DNA of 64,000 nucleotides from JBBRHQ01 sp963725315 (GTDB lineage Bacteria; Actinomycetota; Thermoleophilia; Solirubrobacterales; 70-9). The translations under genes and the position numbers were made by a program. Below, piece by piece: positions 40,930 to 49,609 of this stretch. Each line of letters begins with the position of its first letter. Positions within the stretch are counted from its first letter, which is position 1. The stretch spans positions 1 to 64,000 of the forward strand of contig CAVRYA010000012.1 in the NCBI GenBank assembly GCA_963725315.1, read 5' to 3'. The notes beneath the pieces are model-generated. The model had not been told where the DNA came from, searched no databases, and saw nothing but the letters and a program-made list of their open reading frames with translations.

Positions 40930-42098
40930 ATGCTGCAAGACACCCGCGACAAGCTCGCCAGTCGGAGGATCGCCTACGGGCGCTGCGCGAGGGGCGAGCC
41001 CGGGCGCGCAAGCTGCTGATGGCCGCGAAGGCCGCGCGACGAGGCCGACGAGGGCAGGTCGCCAGCCGCCTACGGCGCTGAGGGCCGCCGTGGCTGCGGA
41101 GAAGGACGTCGATGCGCAGATCCTCGCGGTGCAGGAGGAGCGACAGCCCTGCTGCGCCGCCTGGACGACGCTGAGCGGGACGCTCGGCTTCAGCGGCGTC
41201 AATGGATGAGGGCGATGTTGCGCGTCACCTCAACCTCGAACGCGGCGAGTTCCGCGCCGACGTACCGCTCGGAGCGCTGATGCGACCAATGGCGGCGCTC
41301 AACGCGCAGGACGGCGGGAGAGCAGCTCCGTCTCCGCGGTCCGGGCTTCCCTGGCTGCGCAGCCCGTCGATCACCGCCACGTCTATCCGGTCCTTCCGCG
41401 CCAGTCCCTCGACGTCGGCGTCCTGGCCGTAGTCGACTTCCGCCGAGACGGGCGCGTCGGGAACGGTCAGCGGCGACGTCGTACGCGACCCGGTCTCGGT
41501 CGGCCCGAAGGCCGGCTTCGACATCGGGATCACCGCCGACTCCGAGGACGTCGCTCAGTTCGCGATCGTGCTCGACAACGTCCCGCAGGCCCTGCTCTCG
41601 GCCGAGCCGGCCTTGCAGGCCTTCCTACGGACGCGGATGCAGCGCGTCCTCGACCTCGCGATCGACACCCATGTCATCACCCAGGTCCTGGCCGCGGCGC
41701 CTCCGAGCGGGTCGGACGGCGCGATGTTGATCGAGCAGGCGCGGAACGCGGTCGCCGAAGCGAGGGCGCTCGGCGCGGATCCGACGGTGCTCGCGCTCCC
41801 TCCCGACACCGCTGCGGACCTCGACCTGACGACGACCGGCGCCGACGACGCCTACCTGTTCGCGACCCGCGACACCGGCTCGCATCCCCGCTGTGGTCGT
41901 TGCAGATCGTGGAGTCGCCATCGGTAACCGACCCGATCCTGATTGACCCCTCGCTGCTCAGCGTCCTCTACGCCGGCGCAGGGCGCCATCACGGTCGATC
42001 CATACGCCGGGCTGAAGACCAACACCGTTCGGCTCCAGTTAGAGATCGAGGCTTTGCTCCACATTCGCAGTCCGGCGGGCGCCTACGTCATCGCCTGA
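40930..42098 (+). pseudogene. HK97-type phage major capsid protein-like gene, frameshifted
   Basis: Frames read in order as an HK97-fold capsid protein. The N-terminal coiled coil resembles a delta/scaffold region ('MLQDTRDKLASRR', 'AEKDVDAQILAVQEE'). The capsid core has 'HRHVYPVLPRQSLDVGVLAV', 'SVGPKAGFDIGITADSEDVA', 'QFAIVLDNVPQALLSAEPAL' and 'AIDTHVITQVLAA'. The C-terminal P/A-domain region has 'LQIVESPSVTDPILIDPSLL', then 'AITVDPYAGLKTNTVRLQLE' and 'IEALLHIRSPAGAYVIA', typical of the capsid end. About eight one-base shifts are required. No other phage structural gene is adjacent, so it is an isolated relic or a domesticated shell protein. The family assignment comes from motif order, not from a search. 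Confidence 0.6.
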
Positions 42099-42316
42099 CG
42101 AAGCATGCGGGAGGCAAGTAGAGCCGCGGGGCCGGTGTGAGGCCGCTACTCCGACAGCCGGCGGCTTCGAGGGCGTCTTTCTGGCGCACAGCGCATAATC
42201 CCGCACATTGCACAATGGTCCAGGCAATGGACGCGAGGGCGGACTTCCGGTGAACCTTCAGCGGAGGCTGGAGTAGCCGCGGTGGGTCGACGGCGCTGGG
42301 AGGCGATCCATGCCGC

Positions 42317-43776
42317 GTGGCCGTCCGGCGCCCCGGTTACGCCCTCGGGGGCCTTCTGATGGCGGGCGTGGCACTGCGGTTGATCGCGATCGTCAGTTGG
42401 TCGCCAGCGGTGACGACCCTGACCGACGCCTACGAAACGTTCGCATCGAGCACCGTTCAGAGATCCCATGCACCCAGGTCGGTACTCGCTGATCGTCGCG
42501 GCTCTGGGCCTGGCGACCCACGAGATTGCGGCGATGGTCCTCCTCCAGCGTCTGACCGGGATCGCCTCCGCGCTCCTGCTGCTGGGCCGCAACGCGCCGC
42601 ATCACCGGATCAACTTGGGCCGGACTACTGCCAGCCGGCATCGTGCTGCTCGATCCCGATTTCATCTTTCTGGAGCACTCGATCATGTCGGAAAGCTGGC
42701 TTGTGCTCTCGATCTCCCTTGGGCTATACGCGGCGGTACGGGCCCTGGACCAGCCCCGACCGTGGTGGCGCTGGCCGTTGCTCACCGGGCTTGTCCTCGG
42801 CACTTGCGGTCACCATCCGAACCGCGGCGCTCTTCGTGATCCCGGTGGTCATCCTGGCGCTGCTGCTTTGTCGGTCGCGTTCGTCTGAGCACTGGGGCGC
42901 CCACTGGCGGGCGGCGCTCGCCGTGCTCGGTGTCTCTGCCGCGCTCCTGCTCGCATTCGCGACCGCGAACGCGACGCTTGGCGAGCGGTTTGGGCTCGGG
43001 GCCTCTCCGGGCTGGTACCTGTACGGCGGGTCGCCCACTTCGCCGACTGCAGCCAATTCACCCCGCCCCCGGGCAGCAACCAGCCTTTGTGAGGACTAGC
43101 CCCCTAGCGAACGGCCTGGCACACAGGGCTACACGATCTTTCCGACGTCGCCGGCGATTCGCCAATTCGGCCAGTTCGGGCGAACGACGATCTCCTCGGC
43201 AAGTGGGCGAAGCGGCCATCATCGCCCGACCAGGGGACTATCTGAACGACGTTCTCGGAATACCTCGGCGTACTGGGTCCCAGCTCGAAACCCGACTTGC
43301 CCGGTTCCGGCGGGGGTCTTGATCCTCAGCTCTCTTTCGCCAACGGCCTGGACGACTCCGGGACTACTCTCCAGAGCGCGCTTTCGTTCATCACAGACGC
43401 CTTTCAGCGCAATCTGCAGACGTTCTACAACGACTTCACGGTCCACCAGTACCGGCCCGGGCTTGAATTGCTTCGTGGTTGGCAACGAGTGGTGAGGTTC
43501 GGGGCGACGGCGCTTTCGATCACTACGCTCCTCGTCTTGTTAGGGCTCGTCGTCGGGACGCGCCGCTCCCGCCTAGGCGTCCTGCTGTTCGGGGTAAGCG
43601 GGCTGGCGCTGATAATCGCGCCGGCGTTGACCGCCAACTACTACGGCCGCTACACGATCCCGATGGCCCCTCCTCTGATGGCTGGGGCCGCGGTGACGTT
43701 CGTCGCGCTCTGGCGTGGTTTCAAGTCTCGCAGAGCAGAGTCGCGACACCCAGGAACGGCTGAGGTCGGGTGGTAG
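42317..43776 (+). pseudogene. membrane glycosyltransferase-like protein, frameshifted
   Basis: Pieces give a polytopic protein of about 480 residues: 'GYALGGLLMAGVALRLIAIV' (helix 1), 'PTRYSLIVA'-like loop after 'AYETFASSTVQRSH', then 'GIVLLDPDFIFLEHSIMSES' once two frames are joined near 42640. 'VRTAALFVIPVVILALLL' and 'LAVLGVSAALLLAFATANAT' follow, and at the C-terminus 'TALSITTLLVLLGLVVGTRR' and 'PALTANYYGRYTIPMAPPLM'. The layout fits ArnT/PMT-like lipid-carrier-dependent glycosyltransferases. GTG 42317 and TAG 43774-43776 bound it. At least five single-base shifts occur. It differs from the intact glycosyltransferase at 8.2 kb. Confidence 0.55.
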
Positions 43777-43949
43777 CGATCCCAAGCACTGCAGCCTGTT
43801 ACGGCCACGAATTTCTCCTGCGACATGGCCTGCGCAGTATCGCGCCCCGAACGTAGCCCGCGGGGGGACCGAGAAATTCACGCCGCGTGGCGCGTGCCGA
43901 TCACCCCTACCTCCCTCGCCGTGAACGAGAAGGGCCGCAACCTCGAGCG

Positions 43950-44000
43950 ACGACTGGAGGATCGTGGCGTCGTCACAGTTCGATTCTGGCCCTCGCCATC
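43950..44000 (+). repeat. tRNA-Phe 3'-half copy (attachment-site-like)
   Basis: Matches the anticodon arm, variable loop, T-arm and acceptor 3' strand of the tRNA-Phe at 40277-40324. The last 25 bases are identical; the anticodon loop here is TGGAGGA and the variable region has small changes. No D-arm or 5' acceptor strand precedes it, so it is not a functional tRNA gene. Confidence 0.75.
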
Positions 44001-44064
44001 CGGCTCTGCGCACGTGGTACCTTCTAGCCTCGCAGTAGCAGTAGGTACGCTTTTCAGAACTCGA

Positions 44065-45139
44065 GTGGTACTTCCGCTCGAAGAAGGCGCGCAACGCCGA
44101 GGGCAACGGAGCAGGACCCGGAACAGCTCTCGCGGATCCCCCGAGCCTCGAGCAGAGTGCTCGACGAGGATCGCTGCCTTGGAGCGCGCCAATCGCGAGC
44201 AGAGGGATCCCGAGGGTCGAGGGGCGGGTGCTGAGGCTCCGCCGTCTGAGCCGGTGCGCGGATGTTAGAGCGAGCCGGAGTCAGGACCCCCGCTATGCCA
44301 CCGCGGACCCCGATCAGGCTTCCTTCCGAGCCAGGCTTGCCGGAGTCCTCCCGCGACGAGCTGACCCCGGAGCTCCTGCGTGCAGCGATACCTCAGGGAC
44401 GGCTGACTGCTCGCCCGGAGTCTCGTCGACCGCGGCGATGCACTCAGCCTCGCGGAGGGCATCGACCGTGCTTTTGCCGAGCGGACCGCGCGGGCCTCCG
44501 GCGAGTCAAAGGCCGTCGACTACTACGAGGAGTTGCCGAGCCGGAGCCACCGTTCGTCGGTATCGGAGCGTGACTGGGTCGAGGAGGGCGGAGGCGTTTC
44601 TGGCTGCGGAACTCTGCAGCGGTTGATGTCGGAGATGATAGGCGACCTTCGAAAAGGCTGGGCTGCAGCGGCTGATCGCCGGCTACCTCGGCGAGCCGCC
44701 CGCGGATTCGGCCCGGAAGTGCGCGACTGCGCACGGCTGAGCCCCCGGATCGCCGGAGCTTGGCACCAGGACGGTCGCTTCCTCCCCAACGTCCGGGCCA
44801 TGAACGTGTGGCTCTCGCTATCGCGCTGCGGCGACGAAGCGCCGAAGAACTCGAGCATCGTTCCCCGCCGAATCAAGCACCATCTCCTCGAAGCCGGTAC
44901 CGAGCCCCCCTACTTCGACATCCAGATTCTCTCAAGCGCTTGTCGAGAAGGAAGCCGGTCGACGCTGGCATCGTTCGGCCGATCTTCGAGCCGGGAGACG
45001 TGATGCTCTTCGATGACCTCTTCCTGCACCGAGACCGGCTCGGATCCCTCGATGCCGAATCCGCGCTCTACGCCGTCGAGAGCTGGTTCTTCGGCCCGTC
45101 GGCCGACGCAGCCGACTACGCGCCAGCTTCGCCGCCTAG
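44065..45139 (+). pseudogene. PhyH-like Fe(II)/2-oxoglutarate dioxygenase, frameshifted
   Basis: A fourth paralogue of the dioxygenases at 54.4-58.2 kb, on the opposite strand. Visible in three frames are 'RIAALERANREQRDPEG' (the shared N-terminal helix), 'ELTPELLRAAIPQG', 'VDYYEELPSR', 'RLIAGYLGEPPADS', 'AWHQDGRFLPNVRAMNVWLS' with the H-x-D metal pair, 'LSRCGDEAP', 'RPIFEPGDVMLFDDLFLHRD' with the distal His, and 'YAVESWFFGPSA' near the end with the ESWFFG signature. GTG 44065 and TAG 45137-45139 are estimates. It begins 65 bp past the tRNA-like repeat. The retained metal ligands argue that at least part of the breakage is sequencing error. Confidence 0.65.
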
Positions 45140-45168
45140 CGATCGGTCCCCAGGCCGAGGAGCCGTGC

Positions 45169-45714
45169 TCAGGCGGCGCGGCCGCCGAAGCGGCGTCGCA
45201 GGCGGCGGTGCCTGTGCTCGAAGAAGCTGCGGATCAGCGGGCGAAGCGGGGCGCCGGGCAGCCCCAGTCGGGGCACCCAGGCGACGCGGTCGGTGATCAG
45301 GCAGCCCTCCGGCCCCGCCGGCTCGAGGGTGCGCTCGTGCTCCCAGAGCCGCTGGCTCAGCATCCGCGAGCGCTCGTGGAAGCCCCGACCGGGCTCGATG
45401 CGGACGAGGGTCAGCTCGTCGTATTCGAAGGGGACGAGGCCGAGCAGCAGCAGCCAGCAGCGCCCGAGCGGCGCGCCGAGCTCGACGGTCTCGGGATCGA
45501 TCCCCCGACGCATCGCCCCCGGGAAGCGCATTCTCATGATCGGCCGCATCTCGTCATTGATGCCGGCCTCGGTCGCGATCCTCTCCCAGACGGCATGCGG
45601 CGGCGCATCGAGGCGCGAAGCGATGCAGATCCCCGATCGGCGCGCGTCGACCCGTTGCTCGGAACCCGGCTGGGTGTCCGTCAGATCCGCTCCTGGCGGG
45701 CCGACGCTCATCAT
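45169..45714 (-). CDS. SRPBCC (START-like) family protein
   Basis: A 181-residue protein with 'ICIASRLDAPPHAVWERIAT' at the first strand and helix, 'GRCWLLLLGLVPFEYDELTL', 'WEHERTLEPAGPEGCLITDR' and a basic C-terminal helix 'LRPLIRSFFEHRHRRLRRRF'. This is the layout of polyketide-cyclase/dehydrase-like SRPBCC proteins that bind a hydrophobic ligand; some actinobacterial members end with the same Arg-rich helix. The ligand is unknown. Divergent from the YhaM-like gene, with about 60 bp between. Confidence 0.75.
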   Translation of the reverse strand: MMSVGPPGADLTDTQPGSEQRVDARRSGICIASRLDAPPHAVWERIATEAGINDEMRPIMRMRFPGAMRRGIDPETVELGAPLGRCWLLLLGLVPFEYDELTLVRIEPGRGFHERSRMLSQRLWEHERTLEPAGPEGCLITDRVAWVPRLGLPGAPLRPLIRSFFEHRHRRLRRRFGGRAA

Positions 45715-45773
45715 GAACGAACGATATTGGGGCAGCGGCGCCGTCCGCGTCCCTCTCTAGTTTGGATCGGAAG

Positions 45774-46775
45774 ATGAAGGACACCGCTCAACAGCCGCTG
45801 ATCGAGAGCACGCCGCAGCGGGCTGCGCTGCGCGACCTCGATGGGGGCCAGCAGGTCGACGCCGTCTACGTCGTACGCGAGCGCGAGCTGCGCCGCAAGC
45901 GAAACGGCGAGCCCTGGCTGCATCTCGTCCTCGGGGACAGCAGCGGCACCATCGAGGCGGTCTCCTGGGAGGACCCCGAGGAGCGCTACGCGATCGCCGC
46001 GCCGGGCGCGGTGGTTCGCGCCGCCGGGCTCTACGAGGTCAGCGAGCGCTGGGGCTCGAAGATCAAGCTCGCGGCGCTCGAGGTGGCCGAGCCCGGCAGC
46101 TACGAGCCCGCCGACCTGGCCGCCGGGCCCGAGGTCCCGGTGGAGCGGCTCGAGGGCGATCTGCGCGAGCTGATCGGAACGATCCAGGATCCCCATCTGG
46201 GCGAGCTGCTGGAGGGCTTCTTCGGCCCGCGCTCAGAGGTCTTCCCCCGCTTCCGCGACGCCCCCGCGGCCAAGGTCTACCACCAGGCCTACAGGCACGG
46301 CTTGCTCGAGCACACCGTCTCGGTCGCCCAGGCGGTCAGCGCCGCCGCCGCCTTCTTCGGCGGCATCGACCGCGACGTCGCCGTCGCCGGCGCTCTCCTT
46401 CACGACATCGGCAAGACCGAGGCCTACAACGAGGACCCGCTGGCGATCGACCTCACCGACGCCGGGCGGCTGCAGGGGGAGATCCCGCTCGGCTACTACC
46501 TCGTCCGCCGCCGGATCGAGGAGATCCCGGGCTTCGATCCGGCGCTCGCCCAGGCGCTGCTGCACATCATCCTCAGCCACCACGGAGCCCTCGAGCACGG
46601 CTCGCCGGTCGCTCCCTGCACCCGCGAGGCTGTCCTCGTCCACATGATCGACAACCTCGGAGGGCGCCTGGGGAGCTTCGACCGGCTCGAGCGCCAGCTG
46701 CCCGAGGGGGAGTCCTGGTCGCGCTTCGACCGCGCGATCGAGGGCGCCGCCTACTTCGGTCGCCGCGCCGCCTAG
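45774..46775 (+). CDS. YhaM-like OB-fold and HD-domain 3'-5' exoribonuclease family protein
   Basis: About 333 residues. The N-terminal OB-fold nucleic-acid domain (residues ~15-110) has 'RRKRNGEPWLHLVLGDSSGT' and 'AAGLYEVSERWGSKIKLAAL'. The HD domain has 'VYHQAYRHGLLEHTVSVAQA', 'AGALLHDIGKTEAYN' (H-D), 'LHIILSHHGALEHGSPVAPC' and 'VLVHMIDNLGG'. This is the architecture of YhaM, a Mn-dependent 3'-5' exonuclease acting on RNA and some single-stranded DNA. ATG 45774 is chosen over TTG 45762 for its better ribosome binding site (ggatcggaag is weak for both). Confidence 0.87.
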   Translation: MKDTAQQPLIESTPQRAALRDLDGGQQVDAVYVVRERELRRKRNGEPWLHLVLGDSSGTIEAVSWEDPEERYAIAAPGAVVRAAGLYEVSERWGSKIKLAALEVAEPGSYEPADLAAGPEVPVERLEGDLRELIGTIQDPHLGELLEGFFGPRSEVFPRFRDAPAAKVYHQAYRHGLLEHTVSVAQAVSAAAAFFGGIDRDVAVAGALLHDIGKTEAYNEDPLAIDLTDAGRLQGEIPLGYYLVRRRIEEIPGFDPALAQALLHIILSHHGALEHGSPVAPCTREAVLVHMIDNLGGRLGSFDRLERQLPEGESWSRFDRAIEGAAYFGRRAA

Positions 46776-46793
46776 ACGAGCCTCGGGCGCAGC

Positions 46794-47138
46794 TCAGAAG
46801 CGCCGCGCGCAGGCCTGCATCCGGTTGACGTTGCCGCTCGCCCGCTGGACGCAGCGCAGCAGCTTCTTCGAGTCGTGGCCGCCGGCGGTCTTCGACTGGT
46901 GAAACGAGTGCCTCACCTGGCGCCTGACCTGGCGATCGGCCGAGTCGATCGCGTGATCGATCTGGCGCCCGATGTTGTTCAGCCCGGCCGCGTCGATCGA
47001 CTTGTTGATCGCGTTGTCGGTGGTGTGCAGCACCGGCTTCACAAGGAAGAGGTAGGTCGCGGCGATGATCCCGACCGCGACCGCCAGGCGGATCAGCCCT
47101 GAGGCGAGGCTGCCGAAGAGGTTGCTGAGCAGCTCCAT
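46794..47138 (-). CDS. small single-pass membrane protein
   Basis: A 114-residue protein: 'MELLSNLFGSLASGLIRLAV' runs into a hydrophobic helix (about residues 15-35, 'LIRLAVAVGIIAATYLFLV'). An amphipathic, charged C-terminal region follows ('HAIDSADRQVRRQVRHSFHQ') with two Cys near the end. No family is recognised. It is convergent with the YhaM-like gene. Confidence 0.65.
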   Translation of the reverse strand: MELLSNLFGSLASGLIRLAVAVGIIAATYLFLVKPVLHTTDNAINKSIDAAGLNNIGRQIDHAIDSADRQVRRQVRHSFHQSKTAGGHDSKKLLRCVQRASGNVNRMQACARRF

Positions 47139-47198
47139 CGGCGCGACTCTAGCGCCGCCATCCGACCCTCACGGGGGTTCGGGAGCCCATCTGGACGC

Positions 47199-47345
47199 CT
47201 ATGTGAACGGCAGGTGGAAGCCGAACACGGCGATCAGGATCGGCAGCGCGACCAGGGCCCCGATCGCGGCCCCGGCGATGTAGGCGATCAGGGCGGGCCG
47301 CCCCTGCAGCCGCTCGACCGCGCCGAGGTCGAAGTGGATGTCCAT
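47199..47345 (-). CDS. 48-residue predicted membrane protein
   Basis: Starts at ATG 47345, which follows the strong ribosome binding site AGGAGG by 6 bp, and stops with TAG at 47199-47201. The sequence begins 'MDIHFDLGAVERLQGRPALI', followed by a 26-residue hydrophobic stretch with Gly-Ala-Gly and Leu-Pro-Ile features and a short tail. The clear ribosome binding site, the TM segment and codon use like the neighbours support a real gene. It lies upstream of the 114-residue protein gene on the same strand and may be co-transcribed with it. Confidence 0.6.
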   Translation of the reverse strand: MDIHFDLGAVERLQGRPALIAYIAGAAIGALVALPILIAVFGFHLPFT

Positions 47346-47554
47346 CACAAACCTCCTTCGTCGGGCCGACGGGGTTAGCTGACGGGCTGGCGCCGAAGAA
47401 GCGGCGCCCCTGTCTGGACTGCCGGCAGGTTAGCCGCGCTCACGGCGCTGCCTTCGTCGCAACCGTGCCCGAACCTCCCGCGGACGCGCAAAATGCGGGA
47501 ATTGAGCGCCCCTTCGGGGGGCTCGCCGGGATCGCCGGACTATCCTGCTTCGGC

Positions 47555-49609
47555 GTGGCCAAGGACACCGAAAAGCTGATCCGCCAGCTCTCACTGATCT
47601 CCTTCCTGATGGCCCAGGGAAGGCCGGTCTCGGCGCTCGAGATCAAGCGCGAGGTCGAGGGATACAGCGACATGAACGACGATGCCTTCGCGCGTCGCTT
47701 CTACGCCGACCGGGCCGAGCTGGAGAGCCTCGGGATCGAGCTCGGGGTCGAGAAGCCGGGCGAGGGATTCTTCGAGGCCGAGCTCTACTCGCTGCCGCCG
47801 GAGAACTTCTACCTGCCGGCGATCGAGTTCTCCGACGACGAGCTGGCGGCGCTGCGCACCGCCCTCTCGCTGCTCACCGAGGGCGGCTTCGCCTACGCCG
47901 AGCCGCTGCGGCTGGCGCTCCAGCAGGTCGCCTGGGGCCACCCGAACCCGCTCAGCGAGGCGGAGCGGGCCCCGGTCGAGATGGCGATGACCGCCTCCGC
48001 CGGAGGGCGCGACCTCTCGCAGCGGCTGTCGAAGATCGAGACGGCGATCTCGCGTCGCAAGACGATCGAGTTCACCTACTACACGATGGAGCGCGACGAG
48101 ACCGAGGCACGAAAGGTGGACCCCTTCCACCTGGTCTTCCGCGGCGGGCAGTTCTACCTGATCGGGTTCGCCCACGAGCGCGACGCGGTTCGCGTCTTCC
48201 GCCTCTCGCGGATCCAGGGGAAGGTCGGCTACGCCTCGAAGGCGGAGCACGACTTCACCCCGCCGGAGGACTTCGACCGCCGCGACTACGCCCAGCGCGC
48301 CGACTGGCAGCTCGGGGAGCTGGAGGGGACGGCGAAGATCTGGGTCCGCGACCGGATCGCCTGGCTGATCGAGCGCGACTTCGGCGAGTACGGCACCCTG
48401 CGCCCGGCAGCGAAGGCGGACAAGGCGCCGGGCAAGGGGAGGATCTTCGAGACCTCCTACGCCAACGAGCGCGAGCTGATCGCCTGGGTGTTGCGCTGGC
48501 GCCAGAACGCAAAGGTCCTCGATCCGCCCACCCTGCGGGACGAGGCCGAGACCCGCCTGGTGCTGCTGCGCGACCGCCACGCGAACGGTTTCAAGCCGGC
48601 GAAGACGGTCGATCGCCCTCTGCGCTCCGGAGGCCCGCGCCGCTCGCGGTCCAACGGCCGCGGGGAGGCCGCGATCCGGCCCGAGCGCTTCGCCCGGCTG
48701 GTCACCCTGGCCGGGCAGCTGATCGAGTCGGCGAAGCGCGGCGAGCGGCTGCGGGTGGCCGAGGTCACCAAGCGCCTGAAGCTGAGCGAGGAGGAGCTGG
48801 CGGAGGACATCGAGGTGCTCAACGTCGTCAACTTCGGGGGCGGCACCTACGTCCTCTACGCCGAGATCCAGGGGGAGGAGATCGAGGTCGACTCCGAGCC
48901 CTACGGCGACAACTTCGCCCGCCCGGCCCGCCTGCTGCCGCTGGAGGCGAAGGCCCTGATCGCCGCCATCGACCTGTTCGGCGACCACCTCCCGCAAACC
49001 GGCCTGCAGAGCGCCCGCGGCAAGATCGTCGCCGCGCTCGGGCACGATCCCTCCGAGGAGGGCCTGGAGATCGCCCGCGAGGGCGGCAGCGACAGCGAGG
49101 TGGCCCGGATCGTCAACGAGGCGATCGTCGGGCGCAGCGTCCTCGACCTGCACTACTACAAGGAGAACGAGGATCAGTTCACGAAGCGCTCGGTCGAGCC
49201 CTACCGGCTGGAGAACGGCAAGGAGGGCTGGTACGTCGAGTGCTACGACCTGGGGCGCGAGGCGATCCGCCACTTCAAGCTCGACCGGGTCAAGGAGGCC
49301 AAGGACTCCGGGGAGTCCTTCGAGCCCCGCCCGGAGGTCGAGGAGATGGCCGGGGTCGAGGGCTGGATGACCGACGGCGAGGTCCCGACGGCGAGCGTCG
49401 CGCGGGTCTGGGTCTCCCCCGAGCGGGCGCGGTGGCTGCGCGAGGAGCGGACCGTGGTCGAGGAGCTGGCCGACGGCGCGGTGGTCGTCGAGCTGCCCTA
49501 CGCCGGCACCTCCTGGCTGGTCAGGGAGATCCTGCGCGGCGCAGGCGACCTGGTGGTGCTCGAGCCCAGCGACGCGCGAGAGGCGATCGCCGAGGAGCTG
49601 ACCGCCTGA
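47555..49609 (+). CDS. pafBC: fused PafB-PafC tandem WYL-domain transcriptional regulator
   Basis: From GTG 47555 the protein has 684 residues in two tandem HTH-WYL units. Unit 1 has 'EKLIRQLSLISFLMAQGRPV' (HTH) and a WYL domain with 'KTIEFTYYTMERDETEARKV' and 'VFRGGQFYLIGFAHERDAVR'. Unit 2, from about residue 365, has 'RPERFARLVTLAGQLIESAK', 'VAEVTKRLKLSEEELAEDIE' and 'SVLDLHYYKENEDQFTKRSV' with 'GWYVECYDLGREAIRHFKLD'. In mycobacteria PafB and PafC are separate coupled genes whose products activate the LexA-independent DNA damage response; here they are one chain. The longer ORF from 47465 was rejected because GTG 47555 matches the family start. Confidence 0.9.
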   Translation: MAKDTEKLIRQLSLISFLMAQGRPVSALEIKREVEGYSDMNDDAFARRFYADRAELESLGIELGVEKPGEGFFEAELYSLPPENFYLPAIEFSDDELAALRTALSLLTEGGFAYAEPLRLALQQVAWGHPNPLSEAERAPVEMAMTASAGGRDLSQRLSKIETAISRRKTIEFTYYTMERDETEARKVDPFHLVFRGGQFYLIGFAHERDAVRVFRLSRIQGKVGYASKAEHDFTPPEDFDRRDYAQRADWQLGELEGTAKIWVRDRIAWLIERDFGEYGTLRPAAKADKAPGKGRIFETSYANERELIAWVLRWRQNAKVLDPPTLRDEAETRLVLLRDRHANGFKPAKTVDRPLRSGGPRRSRSNGRGEAAIRPERFARLVTLAGQLIESAKRGERLRVAEVTKRLKLSEEELAEDIEVLNVVNFGGGTYVLYAEIQGEEIEVDSEPYGDNFARPARLLPLEAKALIAAIDLFGDHLPQTGLQSARGKIVAALGHDPSEEGLEIAREGGSDSEVARIVNEAIVGRSVLDLHYYKENEDQFTKRSVEPYRLENGKEGWYVECYDLGREAIRHFKLDRVKEAKDSGESFEPRPEVEEMAGVEGWMTDGEVPTASVARVWVSPERARWLREERTVVEELADGAVVVELPYAGTSWLVREILRGAGDLVVLEPSDAREAIAEELTA

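Larger units (their letters stand above)
40300..44000 (+). mobile_element. candidate tRNA-Phe-bounded integrated segment (relic, ~3.7 kb)
   Basis: A 25-bp direct repeat, starting cagttcgattctggcc, occurs at 40300-40324 (3' end of tRNA-Phe) and 43976-44000. The weaker match reaches back through the anticodon arm (40277 and 43950). Inside are a potassium channel gene, an HK97 capsid-like gene and a membrane glycosyltransferase, the latter two broken. Site-specific integrases commonly use the 3' end of tRNA genes and recreate it at the far end. No integrase, terminase or portal gene is seen here, so this would be a reduced remnant. Confidence 0.4.

Noticed and set aside
43921..44000. A second tRNA gene
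   Set aside because: Only the anticodon arm, T-arm and 3' acceptor strand match; there is no D-arm or 5' acceptor strand, so no cloverleaf can form.
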